This document shows positions 42,701 to 53,551 of a stretch of 64,000 bases of DNA, in pieces. Under the pieces are notes generated by a model. The model was given only the letters and a program-made list of their open reading frames with translations, searched no databases and had not been told where the DNA came from. Numbering within the stretch: the stretch's first letter is position 1; the number at the start of each line of letters is the position of its first letter. Location: assembly GCF_905220365.1 (NCBI RefSeq), contig NC_061152.1, positions 1,787,001 through 1,851,000 of the forward strand. The letters are read 5' to 3'. The DNA is from Vanessa cardui. Lineage: Eukaryota > Arthropoda > Insecta > Lepidoptera > Nymphalidae. The position numbers and the translations under genes are program-made.

Positions 42701-45700
42701 ATTAATGTTATACAGGTTACTAATTAACAATAAAGTCGATTTTGTCTTATTTTTCCATAAGATTTTGTTCTTGGGACCCGTCGCCCTAGGGTTCCACGGG
42801 AGAAATAATGGAGGTCTACATATGCGTGAATAAAAAATGGGGGCCCCCGAAAATTTATTTGCTTTTGAAAGTAAATAGCAAAATTGTAAGAATAGTTATA
42901 TTTATTACCTTATTAATTTTTGTCTTGTAATTCTATTCTTTTAATAAGTGAAGTCTTAGAAAATGTACCATGTTTCGTTTTTATTTTACCTATCGGAATA
43001 TAGGGACAGAACTCCGAACCGACACCATTTATATTATTTGGCTACCTTAAGTATGTGGTAGAAATGTAGCACCAAAACCAAACCAATAAAATTTTGAAAG
43101 TGGTCCACGAGAAAAATAAGTTTGGGAACTACTGGATTAGATCTTTGAAACTACGCAACGGATTTTAATGCGGTTTTTTTAATAGATAGAGTGATTCAAG
43201 AGTAGGCTTTATATGTATAATAGGTGCATAATATTGTAGAGAAGTCATTAATATGGCGTTTGCCACTATACTGTAAGTCTGTAACACTGGCTCTCACAGA
43301 GTCGGATTTAAAGGTCTGGAGACCCCGGGCCACAAAGCAGTGGGGGCCCTAGACAAACAGAAGCGTGAACAACCTAATAATTATATTATCATGAATTTTT
43401 TATTTCAATCAGTAAGCTATGATTTATTTACTTGTATCGGTAACTAAAATATTAAATAATAACATGATTATAATTTGACTATATCTTGGTATTTGTTAAC
43501 TTGCTGAAAACTCTTGCCCCCACTAATGTGGAGGCCCCAGGGAAGTTGCCCCGGTTGCCCTCCCCTAAATACGGCCCTGGGCTCTCAGTATATTCTTTCT
43601 TACTTTTCTAGTCTTACTTGAATTTGGGCGCTGTCATCAAAATTAGTCAAGATAACGATATATTGAAAACAATTTATTCACAAAAAGTAACATTGTTATT
43701 ACATTTAAACAATAACAAAAAATAAGTTATTCCACCGCCAAACAACAGCACTCAGTATTGTCGTGTTCCGGTTTGAAGGGTGAGCGAGTGTAACTACAGG
43801 CACAAGGGACATACCATCTTAGTTCCGAAGGTTGGTGGCGCATTGACGATGTAAGAAATAGTTAATATTTCTTACAGCGTCATTGTCTATGGGTGATGGT
43901 GACCACTTACCATCAGGTCGCCCATCTGCTCGTCCGCTAACCTATACCATAAAAAAAGTTTTAACAAATTGGCAGCGGAATCTTTTTATAATTTTTTCCA
44001 TTCCTGCGGTACGGGGCGTTAAAGACCTCGTACGAAAACTATCTTAATACCAATAATAAATAAGTAGACCCTGTAACGTTTAAGAAATTAAAGCTCGTTG
44101 TGAAGTGATAACGTTATCAGTGATCGAATTTTATTTCTTCATGACCACATTCATGAGAAAAATATTGAAATAGTTGTTTTTATTTCGAATCGAATAGAAC
44201 GATGAGCCCTCGGGCTTCGGTGCGGAGTACCAGTGGTGCGGCGAGTGGCGCGTGCGTGCCGCGGCGCTGCAGGGCTCCGAGGCGCGCCCAGCCACCTGCG
44301 TGCGACGGGCCTCCACCGACCGCGCTCTGGTGAGACTCATCCTTTATCTACTTTTTCCTTCATTTATTAGATGTAATAATATTGGAGTGTCTGTTTGTAA
44401 TATTAAAATAACCGCTATGTACTAAATGCATATGTATTCACGGTATATGAACAAAAGTATGCTACTTTACTTTTACCAATTTTTGTGAATCTGGGAACCG
44501 CTGGACCGATTTTGGCGGGACTCTCACTGTCATATAGCTGATGTAGTGAGGAGTAACTTAGGCTATTATAGAATTATATATAAAATAATATTAAAGTGAC
44601 GCAGTCCTTTCGCATGGCCCCACTCCGCTGCCACGTCGGGGGCCTCATAACAACGGTTTAATATCACAAAACCTGTCTAATACAGAATTAATAAGTTGCA
44701 GTAAATTTTTCCGAGCTGTCAAATAACTTTTTCGTTAAATTCAAATGTCGAAGTTGCAGGCACAGCTAGTGTTACATATACAACAAACAAAACAACAACA
44801 ACAACAGCCTGTAAATACCCACTGCCGGGCTAAAGACCTCCTCTCCCTTTGAGGAGAAGGTTTTGAAACATATTCCACCACGCTGTTCCAATGCGGGTTT
44901 GAGGAATTCAAAATTTGTAGAATTCCCATGAAATTTGTCACATGCAGGTTTCCTCACGATGTTTTCCTTCACCGCTGAGCACGAGATGAATTATAAAGAC
45001 AAATTAAGCACATGAATCAGCGGTGCTTGTATGTGAACCCGTAATCATCGGTTAAGATGCACGCGTTCTAACCACTGGGCCATCTCGACTCTGTGTTACA
45101 TTTAATGTTATAAATCCCCCAGGTCGTGGACGGCGACGAAGACACGGAGCTTTACGGGCCGCCGCAGTACTCGCCTTCGCGGATCGCACCAGATGTAAGT
45201 TACCTTTTAATAACTCACTAGGAAATTCTCTTCATAGTATTGATCATTATCACAGTTCACATTAGTGTGGAATCTATCTGCAATAATCTGTATCTATATG
45301 TAATAGTCTGTATCTATATGTAATAGTCTGTATCTATGTGTAATAGTCTATATCTATCTTTAATAGTCTACTATCTGCAATAGTCTATATTTATCTGTAA
45401 TAGTCTATATCTATCTGTAATAGTCTATATCTATCTGTAATAGTCTATATCTATATGTAATAGTCTGTATCTATGTGTAATAGTCTATATCTATCTTTAA
45501 TAGTCTACTATCTGCAATAGTCTATATTTATCTGTAATAGTCTATATCTATCTGTAATAGTCTATATCTATCTGTAATAGTCTATATCTATATGTAATAG
45601 TCTGTATCTATATGTAATAGTCTGTATCTATGTGTAATAGTCTATATCTATCTTTAATAGTCTACTATCTGCAATAGTCTATATTTATCTGTAATAGTCT

Positions 45701-48700
45701 ATATCTATCTGTAATAGTCTATATCTATCTGTAATAGTCTATATCTATATGTAATAGTCTGTATCTATGTGTAATAGTCTGTATCTATATGTAATAGTCT
45801 GTATCTATGTGTAATAGTCTGTATCTATATGTAATAGTCTGTATCTATGTGTAATAGTCTGTATCTATATGTAATAGTCTATATCTATCTGTTATAGTCT
45901 GTATCTATGTGTAATAGTCTGTATCTATCTGCAGTAGTATGTATCTATATGTAATAGTCTATATCTATCTGCAATAGCCTGGATCTATCTGCAATAGTCT
46001 ATATCTTTCTGTAATAGTCTGTATCTGTCTGCAGTTGTCTGTATCTATCAGCAATAGTCTATATTTATCTGTAATAGTCTGTATATATCTGCAATAGTCT
46101 GTATATATTTGCTATAGTCTGTTTCTATCGGCAGTAGTCTGTATCTATCTGCAGTAGTCTATATCTATCTGTAATAGTCCGTATCTATATGCAATAGTCT
46201 ATATCTATCTACAATAATCTATATACAATAGTCCCTTAGTCAGGATCTATTCATTATTCATTTGAGTAAGTTTATTTAAATTATCATTTCTTTAATTTAG
46301 TTTAAAATTCTGTTCCAGGCAGATATTCCCGTTGATGATGAGGATACGGAACAAAACGCTGATGACGTGATGGAGGAGGCGCCCTTGAAACCGAATGGAA
46401 TCGTGGAAGCAAGCGCTGAGGTAGCATATTATAGTACGACACAACTCAGATGTCGCATCGGCAAAATTCGTAAAACCGATCACACCCTAATTGAGTACGC
46501 CATCCCAAATTATCAATATCTATTTCTCATGTGAATATGATCTTCACACAAACGCAATAACGTGTAATATCATACGACCTAATATATTCGTCAATCCGAC
46601 GCGTCGCTTTACACGCACTCGCTGTCTCGGGTCGAACTGACGCGGGAATCTATAGCGACGAATAGCGTCGAGTGGCGCGATAGGGAGCTGTTTCTATTGG
46701 GTTGTGTGTATCGGCAGTGATCGGTTTTATTGAATTTTCCGTGTATCCGTATTAAGTGTATCGGAACGAATTTGTTAATAATTAATGCAAAACTAGTACT
46801 TTTATATGTGAAAAATAGCTTAGAACTTGTTTAAAACTTAAATGCAATACACAAGCTTCTAATGTTCAAAAACAGAATATGACACATGACAGTGAAAAAG
46901 GCGGGAAAATTAAATGTAACAAAATAATTTTTACGCGCCTTACAGTGCCAACTGACAAGCGTCACCAAAATCAAAATAAACTTTATTCAAGTAGGCTTTT
47001 ACAAGCGCTTTTGAATCGTCATTTAACAATTAAGTGAAGTTACCACCGGTTTTCATTGATTTTTTTTTTACAGACAAGGATACAAGCATTGAAGGAAAAA
47101 ATTAAAGATTTGGAAAAAAAGCAGAATTCGTCGTTAGAAGTGAGTGTGGTTATTGTATTACAATATTAATTAGTTGCTACAAAACTGTAATGATTTAGCG
47201 ACTGTCCCGGCTTCACACAGAGTTTTTTTATTTTTACTTTTTATTTATGTATTTTTTGTTGCTATTTTCCGACATGTTTAAAATGTGTCGTTCTATTTGA
47301 ACTTAAAGTAAAGTAAAGTCAACAGCCTGTAAATTTCCCACTGCTGAGATAAGGCCTCCTCTTCCATTACGGAGAGGGTTTGGAACATATTCCACCACGC
47401 TCTTTCAATGCAGGTTGATGGAATGCAAATGTGGCAGAATTTCGATTAAATTATATTTATTAGACACATGCAGGTTTCCTTACAATGTTTTCCTTTACCG
47501 AGAAAGAGATGAATTATAACACAAATTAAGCACGTATACAAAGTCGTGCTTGCCTGGGTTTGAACCCGCAATCATCGGTTAAACGGAACATATTCCACCA
47601 CGCTGTTCCAATGCGGGTTGGTGGAATACATATGTGGCAGAATTTCTATGTAATTTGTCACATGTAGGTTTCCTCACGATGTTTTCCTTCACCGCTGAGC
47701 ACGAGATGAATTATAAAAACCAATTAAGCACATGTATCAGCGGTGCTTGCCTGGGTTTGAACCCGCAATCATCGGCGCGTTCTAACCACTGGGCCATCTC
47801 GACTCGACCGATGATTCAATTGAACCAAATATTAATACATTGTATTTGATTTTCAGGCGAAGTGTCTAATCTGCCTCGGTCCGTACACATCCCCGGCCGT
47901 CTCGATACAGTGCTGGCACGTGTACTGCGAGGTAATATACTAGCTGATTGATAAAACACAAACTTGCCCCCTTAGGGGGAAAACGTTACCCTCTTAGGGG
48001 TCGATTAAAAAATGACTACACTTTAATCCACAACCGTGGTCGAGTTGTGTACACAAGTTTTCATGGGTACGCCACTCTGAGTTGATTTAAAAAAAATCAT
48101 TATTTTTCTATGTCATCTCGGGTCTGTATTGTGTCGTCGTTACTTCTGATCTTCTATAACACAAGTGCGTCAGCTACTTACATTGGGATCACAAAAACCT
48201 TTTACAATTACAGTCCACTTTTGAATCGTCATTTAATAATTAAGTGAACTACCAGTTCTGGAAGTAGATTCTACCGAGAAGAAGCGGCTAGGAACTCAGT
48301 TTCTTTTATGTTATCAGAGATAAAAAGCATATTATTCGATACAAGATTTTATAGATGACAAAAAAGCGTTAATACCTGTTGACTTCCAAGCAGGATATAC
48401 TAATTTAAATAATTGTATTTAATAAACATGACATTGTATTTTTTAAATGTTAAAAAAGAGTAACTACTGAGTTTCTTGCCGGTTCTTCTCGGTAGAATCT
48501 ACTTTCCGAACCGGTGTTAGCTTCACTTAATTGTAAAATGACGATTAGAAAGTGCTTATAAAAGCCTACTCGAATAAAGTTTTATTTTGATTTTGATTTT
48601 AATGTATGTGTTGTCTATCCGTTCCAGGTCTGTTGGTTGCAGTCGCTGCGCGCTAAGAAGATATGTCCTCAGTGCAACGCAATCACAACGGCAGACCACC

Positions 48701-48720
48701 TCAGGCGAATATATATGTGA
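39437..48720 (+). CDS. RNF220: RNF220: RING-type E3 ubiquitin ligase (364 aa)
   Basis: Orthologue of vertebrate RNF220, which ubiquitinates nuclear and signalling proteins (Sin3B, Gli, the Wnt pathway) in cytoplasm and nucleus. Exons: 39437-39787, 42232-42435, 44198-44329, 45123-45194, 46319-46420, 47074-47139, 47857-47931, 48628-48720; all are multiples of three and phase 0. Visible domains: C2HC-like knuckle C46/C49/H61/C63, a second C141/C144/H156/C160, the YQWCGEWRVRAAAL motif of the RNF220 middle region, an acidic segment, a coiled coil (RIQALKEKIKDLEKK), and a C-terminal C3HC4 RING with C312, C315, C328, H330, C333, C336, C347, C350, ending DHLRRIYM. The start is the first ATG in frame; a seven-codon uORF precedes it. 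Shorter than the 566-residue human protein. Confidence 0.93.
39788..42231 (+). other. RNF220 intron 1
   Basis: AT-rich with long A/T runs and one Helitron-like element; an inverted pair GAACCACCAATTGGAAGAAGG / CTTCTTCCAATTGGTGGTTC bounds 41387-41641, probably another MITE-like unit. Confidence 0.55.
40444..40685 (+). mobile_element. Helitron-like element, RNF220 intron 1
   Basis: Diverged 5' end; 3' CAGCTAG followed by T. Confidence 0.6.
42232..42435 (+). CDS. RNF220: RNF220 exon 2
   Basis: Basic segment then a second C2HC knuckle (CPVCNATLPVSRLQRHALRC) and the acidic PDTSSEDGSIDVE stretch. Acceptor TTTCAG, donor GTTGGT. Confidence 0.92.
42513..43134. mobile_element. hAT-like element nested in RNF220 intron 2
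   Basis: Ends CAGTGATTCCCAAA and (inverted) CAGTAGTTCCCAAA; 8-bp target duplication GATTAGAT on both sides. Inserted in another dispersed repeat whose uninterrupted form is at 5953 and 37917. Contains an internal inverted pair around GGGTCCCAAGAACAAAATC. Confidence 0.88.
43727..43958 (+). mobile_element. R3 element, RNF220 intron 2
   Basis: Lacks the 5' end; poly(A) present. Confidence 0.75.
44198..44329 (+). CDS. RNF220: RNF220 exon 3
   Basis: Encodes GAEYQWCGEWRVRAAALQG, the conserved RNF220 middle motif. The TAG acceptor lacks a strong pyrimidine tract; donor GTGAGA. GC-rich against AT-rich introns. Confidence 0.9.
44371..44769 (+). mobile_element. Helitron-like element with internal insert, RNF220 intron 3
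   Basis: Family ends present; ~125 bp of GC-rich foreign sequence (about 44575-44700) interrupts it. Confidence 0.6.
44783..45092 (-). mobile_element. SINE-A, full length, RNF220 intron 3
   Basis: CAACAACAACAACAGCCTG tail to GCCATCTCGACTC head; ends ~30 bp before exon 4. Confidence 0.85.
45123..45194 (+). CDS. RNF220: RNF220 exon 4
   Basis: Acidic 24-codon exon (VVDGDEDTELYGPPQYSPSR), CCCCAG acceptor, GTAAGT donor. A SINE-A ends ~30 bp upstream and a tandem array starts ~90 bp downstream. Confidence 0.9.
45285..46235. repeat. 20-bp satellite array in RNF220 intron 4
   Basis: About 47 copies of a 20-bp unit (like TCTATATCTATCTGTAATAG) with a higher-order block of about 135-160 bp repeated three times on its left side. 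Confidence 0.95.
46319..46420 (+). CDS. RNF220: RNF220 exon 5
   Basis: Acidic 34-codon exon (ADIPVDDEDTEQNADD). A MITE begins only 12 bp into the following intron. Confidence 0.9.
46433..46741. mobile_element. MITE family M1, copy 4 (right end lost)
   Basis: Starts 12 bp inside RNF220 intron 5; left TIR intact, right TIR truncated. Confidence 0.75.
46965..47055 (-). mobile_element. LINE tail fragment, RNF220 intron 5
   Basis: AAAATCAAAATAAACTTTAT start, reverse of the recurrent LINE tail; ends next to exon 6. Confidence 0.65.
47074..47139 (+). CDS. RNF220: RNF220 exon 6
   Basis: 22-codon coiled-coil exon (TRIQALKEKIKDLEKKQ). T-rich acceptor, GTGAGT donor. Confidence 0.92.
47319..47805 (-). 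mobile_element. Two SINE-A copies in tandem, RNF220 intron 6
   Basis: A body+head copy to ~47583, then a second copy missing its tail to 47805. Confidence 0.75.
47857..47931 (+). CDS. RNF220: RNF220 exon 7 (RING, first half)
   Basis: CLICLGPYTSPAVSIQCWH and VYCE: ligands C312, C315, C328, H330 and C333 of the RING. Confidence 0.96.
48026..48192 (+). mobile_element. SINE-B, RNF220 intron 7
   Basis: Head and body with the B box lost. Confidence 0.65.
48218..48602. mobile_element. Inverted pair of LINE 3' tails, RNF220 intron 7
   Basis: A minus fragment (to ~48310) is followed by a plus tail ending TTTTGATTTTGATT, 25 bp before the exon 8 region. Confidence 0.65.
48628..48720 (+). CDS. RNF220: RNF220 exon 8 (RING, second half, stop)
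   Basis: VCWLQSLRAKKICPQCNAIT: the last three RING cysteines, then the hallmark LRRIY C terminus and TGA. Confidence 0.96.
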   Translation, partial: VCWLQSLRAKKICPQCNAITTADHLRRIYM

Positions 48721-49323
48721 AGTGTTATCGAATGAAATTAGCTCAATTATATAACTGTAATGATAATACTAAGAATATATTTTTGTCAGCCCCGTGTAAT
48801 ATAGTATGTTACATATGATTGCTTCCAATGGCAAGGAGATGAAACCTTAACTTTTATTCATTGAATCACTCTATCTTTTAAAAAAAATCGCATCAAAATC
48901 CGTTGTGAAGTTTCAAAGATCTAAGCATACATAGGGACAGAGAAAGCGACTTTGTTTTATACTGTGTAACGATGGACAATATAGTAAGGAAACGCTGATA
49001 ATTTTAGAACAAATTCTGTAGTATATTTAGTATCAGTACTGCACCCGTGTTTGTAGGGGGGTCGCTAGTATAGTATTTTTTTTTTTAATTTAATTTACAA
49101 CATCCGCAGGCTCGCAGATGCCCGTGCCTTTTTTTAAATTTTATATTCAATTACATTTTGGCGTTTTATATTTTATACTAAACATCAGCAGATCTTCGCT
49201 GGAAATCATTATTGTCGTCTTCTTGGGAGACGTGGCCCACACTGATATATATATATTTTTTTCAAATAATATATACATAATATATAATAAATAATATATA
49301 ATAAAATATAAGTAAGTAAGTAT
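48721..49323. other. RNF220 3' flank
   Basis: 3' UTR (end not resolved) and a minus-oriented element X at ~48835-49070. No canonical AATAAA close to the stop. Confidence 0.45.
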
Positions 49324-49659
49324 AGTACGACACAAATTAGATGTAGCATCGGAAAATGCAATGGAATGAAAATAAAACCGATTACTGCCGATTTACACAA
49401 CCAATAGAAATAGCTCCCTATCGCGCCATTCGACGCTATTCGTCGCTATAGATTCACGCGTCAGAGAAAGCAAGTGCATGTAAATCGAGGCGTCAAATTG
49501 GCGAATATATTAGGTCATATGATATTAAAAGGTATTACGTTTGTGCAAAGATCATATTCGCATGAGAAATAAATATTGATAATTTGGGATAACGTACTTA
49601 TTTCGGATGTGGTCGGTTTTACGATTATAGCCGATGCGACATCTAAGTTGTGTCGTACT
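49324..49659. mobile_element. MITE family M1, copy 5 (inverted)
   Basis: Both TIRs present, downstream of RNF220. Confidence 0.8.
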
Positions 49660-49928
49660 ATAATAATATAATAATGTATTAATGTATGTCCCCCCCCCCC
49701 CCCAAGCCCAAATAACATACGAATAAGGTTCATCGCGCCCCTTGCCATTGGCTGCGCTGTAGATTAAGTCTGCGTTGGTTCAAATGATCATTTCAAAGAA
49801 TATGCCTTGGATAGAGTTTATACAATAACGATAAGAGCTGGGTTAGCCTTAGTTTATTTACTGTGTAAATAAATCGTATTTTTTCTATGTAATGTGTGTT
49901 GTTTTATTTCTCCCACTCCTTGTAAGTG

Positions 49929-50258
49929 ACAGCTTGTAAATTTCCCTTATCCCACTGCTGGGCTAAGACCTCCTCTCCCTATGAAGAGAAGGTTAGGAGC
50001 ATATTACACCACGCTTCTCCAGTCCGGATTGGTTGATTCACATTTATTTATTTAATGCCACACTATACATATAATTACAGGATTGTGTTCCAATTCGATG
50101 AATTTTTGTTCAATTGATTGATGTGGCAGAATTTAGTTGAAATTAGCACGAGGCGAGTTATAAATACAAGTTAAGCACATGAAAAATCAGTGGTGCTTGT
50201 CTGGGTTTGAACCCGCAATCATCGGTTAAGATGCACGCGTTCTAACCACTGGGCCATA
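49929..50258 (-). mobile_element. SINE-A with internal insert
   Basis: Typical ends with ~80 bp of unrelated AT-rich DNA in the body. Confidence 0.7.
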
Positions 50259-50464
50259 TTTGTTTAAATCTCTTGTGTTGACTCTAGATTTAAATTAGGA
50301 TGTCTTAAATTGATAGATATATAGACGATTTAAATAGGAGGGATATATTACATGCATATATAATTGTATTTAACTAACATGACTGTAGTTTTAATCGTTG
50401 AAAAACTGTACTGATTTTCTTGTCGATTCTATTCGGTAGAATTCAATTCTTTGGGTTGTAAGGG

Positions 50465-52595
50465 GGCGAAAATTACAACCTAGCGCCCCAAGCCAACCTC
50501 ACCTGCCTGTGGTGCATCCTGCCGACCAGCAAACGAGGCTCTGGCGACCGACTGATGGCGGTATAACCATCAACATAATAGGCGTAGCTAAATACCACAG
50601 GCCGGTGACGGGCAGCAGCGTCACCGGTGCGAGTAGCTACGTTCTGCGATCGCCAACCCGCCTGCACAGATTGGCGATTATGGGCAATAACCTCCATATG
50701 CAGCACTCACGCAAGCCACGGCCCCCAGTTCCCGGCAGCCCCGCTATTCCTCGTCATGGTGGCGACGATGGTAATGACGGGACGGGGGGTGTTAAGAATC
50801 ACCAGGCTACGGGAGGCCACCACAACCGACTGACCCTTGCGACGTACAACGGGCGCACGCTACGGCTTGACTCGCATCTAGCGCAACTTGAGGTAGAACT
50901 TGGGAAAATTAGGTGGCACATATTAGGGCTATGTGAAGTCCGTAGAGAGGGAGAGGACACCGTAACTATCGAATTAGGCCACCTAATGTACTTCCGAGAG
51001 GTAGACCAACAATCCCAAGCCACCTGGCGACCACAGCAAGTGGAGAAGTCGTTTCTTCCAAGCCGGCAGTACTTTCGGAAGTAGAGGACTAACGGCCGGT
51101 TATACGCATCGCATGCATCTCGACTTTATCCCGAAAACGAGGATTCTAGAGCTACATTAACACGCCATTTCGTCAAAGACCTGCCTGAAGTCAGTGTTGG
51201 CAAAATCGAGATTGCTCTTAAACAGCTTAAAATTGCAAAAGCCCCTGGAGAGGACGGTATTACTATAGAGTTATTAAAAGGAGGAGGTAAACCGGTATTC
51301 AGGGAACTCCAGAAGCTTTTAAACTCTGTCCTCTTCGAAGGGGGAGTTCTCCCGAAGTAAGAGTGCGTGGAGTAAGAGTGTGGTTGACTTGTTCTTTAAA
51401 AAGGGATACAAGACCCTGCTGAAGAACTATCGTCCCATATCCCTACTGAGTTACGTCTGTAAGATGTTTTAAAGAGTGATCACGAACCGTCATTGAAACC
51501 AGCCCCCGAAAGAGGCCGGGTTTCGGACCGGATATGGCACCATAGACCACATCCACACAGTGCGGCAGATTACAGAAGTCCAAAGAGTATAATCGGCCCC
51601 TGTGTCTTGCATTCGTGGACTATGAGAAGGCCTTTGATTCGGTTGAAATCTGGGCTGTTCTGGAGTCCCTGCAGCGTTGCCAAGTTGATTGGCGATACAT
51701 CCAAGTGATGAGATGTCTCTACGAAGCTGCCACCATGTCCGTCCGAGTACAGAATCAGCAAACAAATCCCATACCATTGCATCGTATCGGGACGTAATTT
51801 ATTGCCCCCAAATTGTTCACTAATGCAATGGAGGATATATTCAAGACGTTGAACTGGAAAGGACGTGGCATCAACATCAATGGCGAATACATCTCTCACT
51901 TGAAATTTGCAGACGACATCGTCATCGACAGATGCTGAACCAGCTGGCTGATTCTTCTGTGCGCATCGGCAAACAGATGAACTTCGATAAAGGTTAGGTC
52001 ATGAACATGTTCTACCGGAACCGATTGCGAAACACGGTACCGTCCTCGAAGTTGTTTAAAAATACGTCCACCTCGGGCAGACTTTGTGATTAAACAACAA
52101 CCTTGAGGACGAGGTGAATAGAAGAATTCAGCTGGGTTGGGCAGCGTTTGGGAAGTTACGTCGAATCTTTACATCGTCGATCCCACAGTGCCTTAAGACG
52201 AAAGTCTTCAACCAGTGCGTCCTACCCGTCATGACATACGGAGCCGAAATAGGGACACTTACGGCAAGGCGACCAGCCTGCACCAGTTTTAAGCCGCTCA
52301 CCGTGCTATGGAAAGGGCTATGCTCAGAAATGACGCGATCCGTCAGAGAACCAAAGTCGTCGTCATAGCCCACCGGATTAGCATGCTAAAGTGGCAGTGG
52401 GCTAGCCATATTTATCGCAGAACCGACAACCGTTGGGGAAAACGTGTTCTAGAGTGGAGACCGCGTCTCGGGAAACGTAGTGTAGGACGTCCTTAGGCAC
52501 GGTGGAGTGACGATTTACGCAAGACGGCTGGAGCTAGATGCGAATGTCCAACAGTGGACAAACATAGGCTGTTGATTGATTGATTGATTTTTATT
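50465..52595 (+). mobile_element. RTE-like LINE, broken
   Basis: Endonuclease start (LATYNGRTLRLDSHLAQLEV, LGLCEVRREGE), then RT motifs LKNYRPISLLS, FVDYEKAFDSVEIW and LKFADDIVI, and C-terminal RMLKWQWA-like and WSDDLRK parts. Frameshifts, stops and a deletion between endonuclease and RT. Ends in TGATTGATTGATT. Confidence 0.82.
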
Positions 52596-52649
52596 TTTCG
52601 AACCGGTGGCGCAAGATTGAAACTAAATGTGGGTAAGGTACATTTTGCG

Positions 52650-52950
52650 AGCCGAGATGGCCCATTAAGAACCCAGGTAAGAACGCGTGCATCTCGAGCG
52701 ATGATTGCGGGTCCAAACCCAGGCAAGCACCACTATATATATGTGCTTAATTTGTCTTTATAATTCATCTCGTGCTCGGTGAAGGAAAACATCGTGATGA
52801 AACCTGCATGTGTCTAATTTCATCGAAATTCTGCCACATTTGCATTCCACCAACCCGCATTGGAACAGCGTGGTGGAATATGTTCCAAACCCTCTCATTA
52901 ATGGAAGAGGAGGCCTTATCTCAGCAGTGGGAAATATACAGGCTGTTACT
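52650..52950 (+). mobile_element. SINE-A
   Basis: Head carries a small internal duplication (AAGAACCCAGGTAAGAACGC); body ends ACAGGCTG. Confidence 0.75.
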
Positions 52951-53358
52951 TTACTTTACTATACATTTTGCGAGGCAGGAGCGAGGCAGGAGCGAGGCTC
53001 TTTATACCACGAGGCCACGCCTTATGCCGCTAATACTTGATATAGTTGTAGTATGACGATTCAAAAGTGCCCGTAAGAGCCTACTCGAAAAAAGTACGTA
53101 ATGAAATGACATTTCATTACTCCAAATTTGCTGTCAGTTTGCCGCGCATTTGATGGTTGAATGACGGATGATGTTTAAATTATTTTGAACTTTGATTTTG
53201 TAAGAAAATAAAGAGATATAATAGAGGAGGCGATATTAGTGAACTTTAAATGTCGTTTATTTGTATTTCCAGAGAAACAATTTGTGGTTTATTTTGAGAA
53301 TCCTCAATAACCTATCTTATAAGTATATAAATAAAACACATTTCTCAAGGAACAACAG

Positions 53359-53364
53359 TTTATT
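53359..53364 (-). terminator. ZnF-E polyadenylation signal
   Basis: AATAAA on the minus strand 23 bp after the stop: a very short 3' UTR. Confidence 0.6.
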
Positions 53365-53386
53365 CTCAAGACACGAGGTCACGCCG

Positions 53387-53551
53387 TCACTGGCCCCCGC
53401 CCTCGTCGCCGGGGGGGCCTGCGGGCTCCTTCTTCTTCCTATTCGGCGGCAGCCTGAGGTGCACCGTCCGGATGTGTGTCTTCAGCGAGTTGGATTGGCT
53501 GAAGGGCTTGCCGCACACGTGGCACTCGTAGGGCTTCGCGCCCGTGTGTAC
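53387..53551 (-). CDS. ZnF-E terminal exon
   Basis: VHTGAKPYECHVCGKPF finger, then a tail rich in K, P and G and TGA. CACAG acceptor. Confidence 0.93.
   Translation of the reverse strand, partial: VHTGAKPYECHVCGKPFSQSNSLKTHIRTVHLRLPPNRKKKEPAGPPGDEGGGQ

Noticed and set aside
45285..46235. CRISPR-like regular repeats
   Set aside because: 20-bp satellite without unique spacers in an insect intron.
50509..51084. 191-codon plus-strand ORF
   Set aside because: Start of a broken RTE-like LINE, not a host gene.
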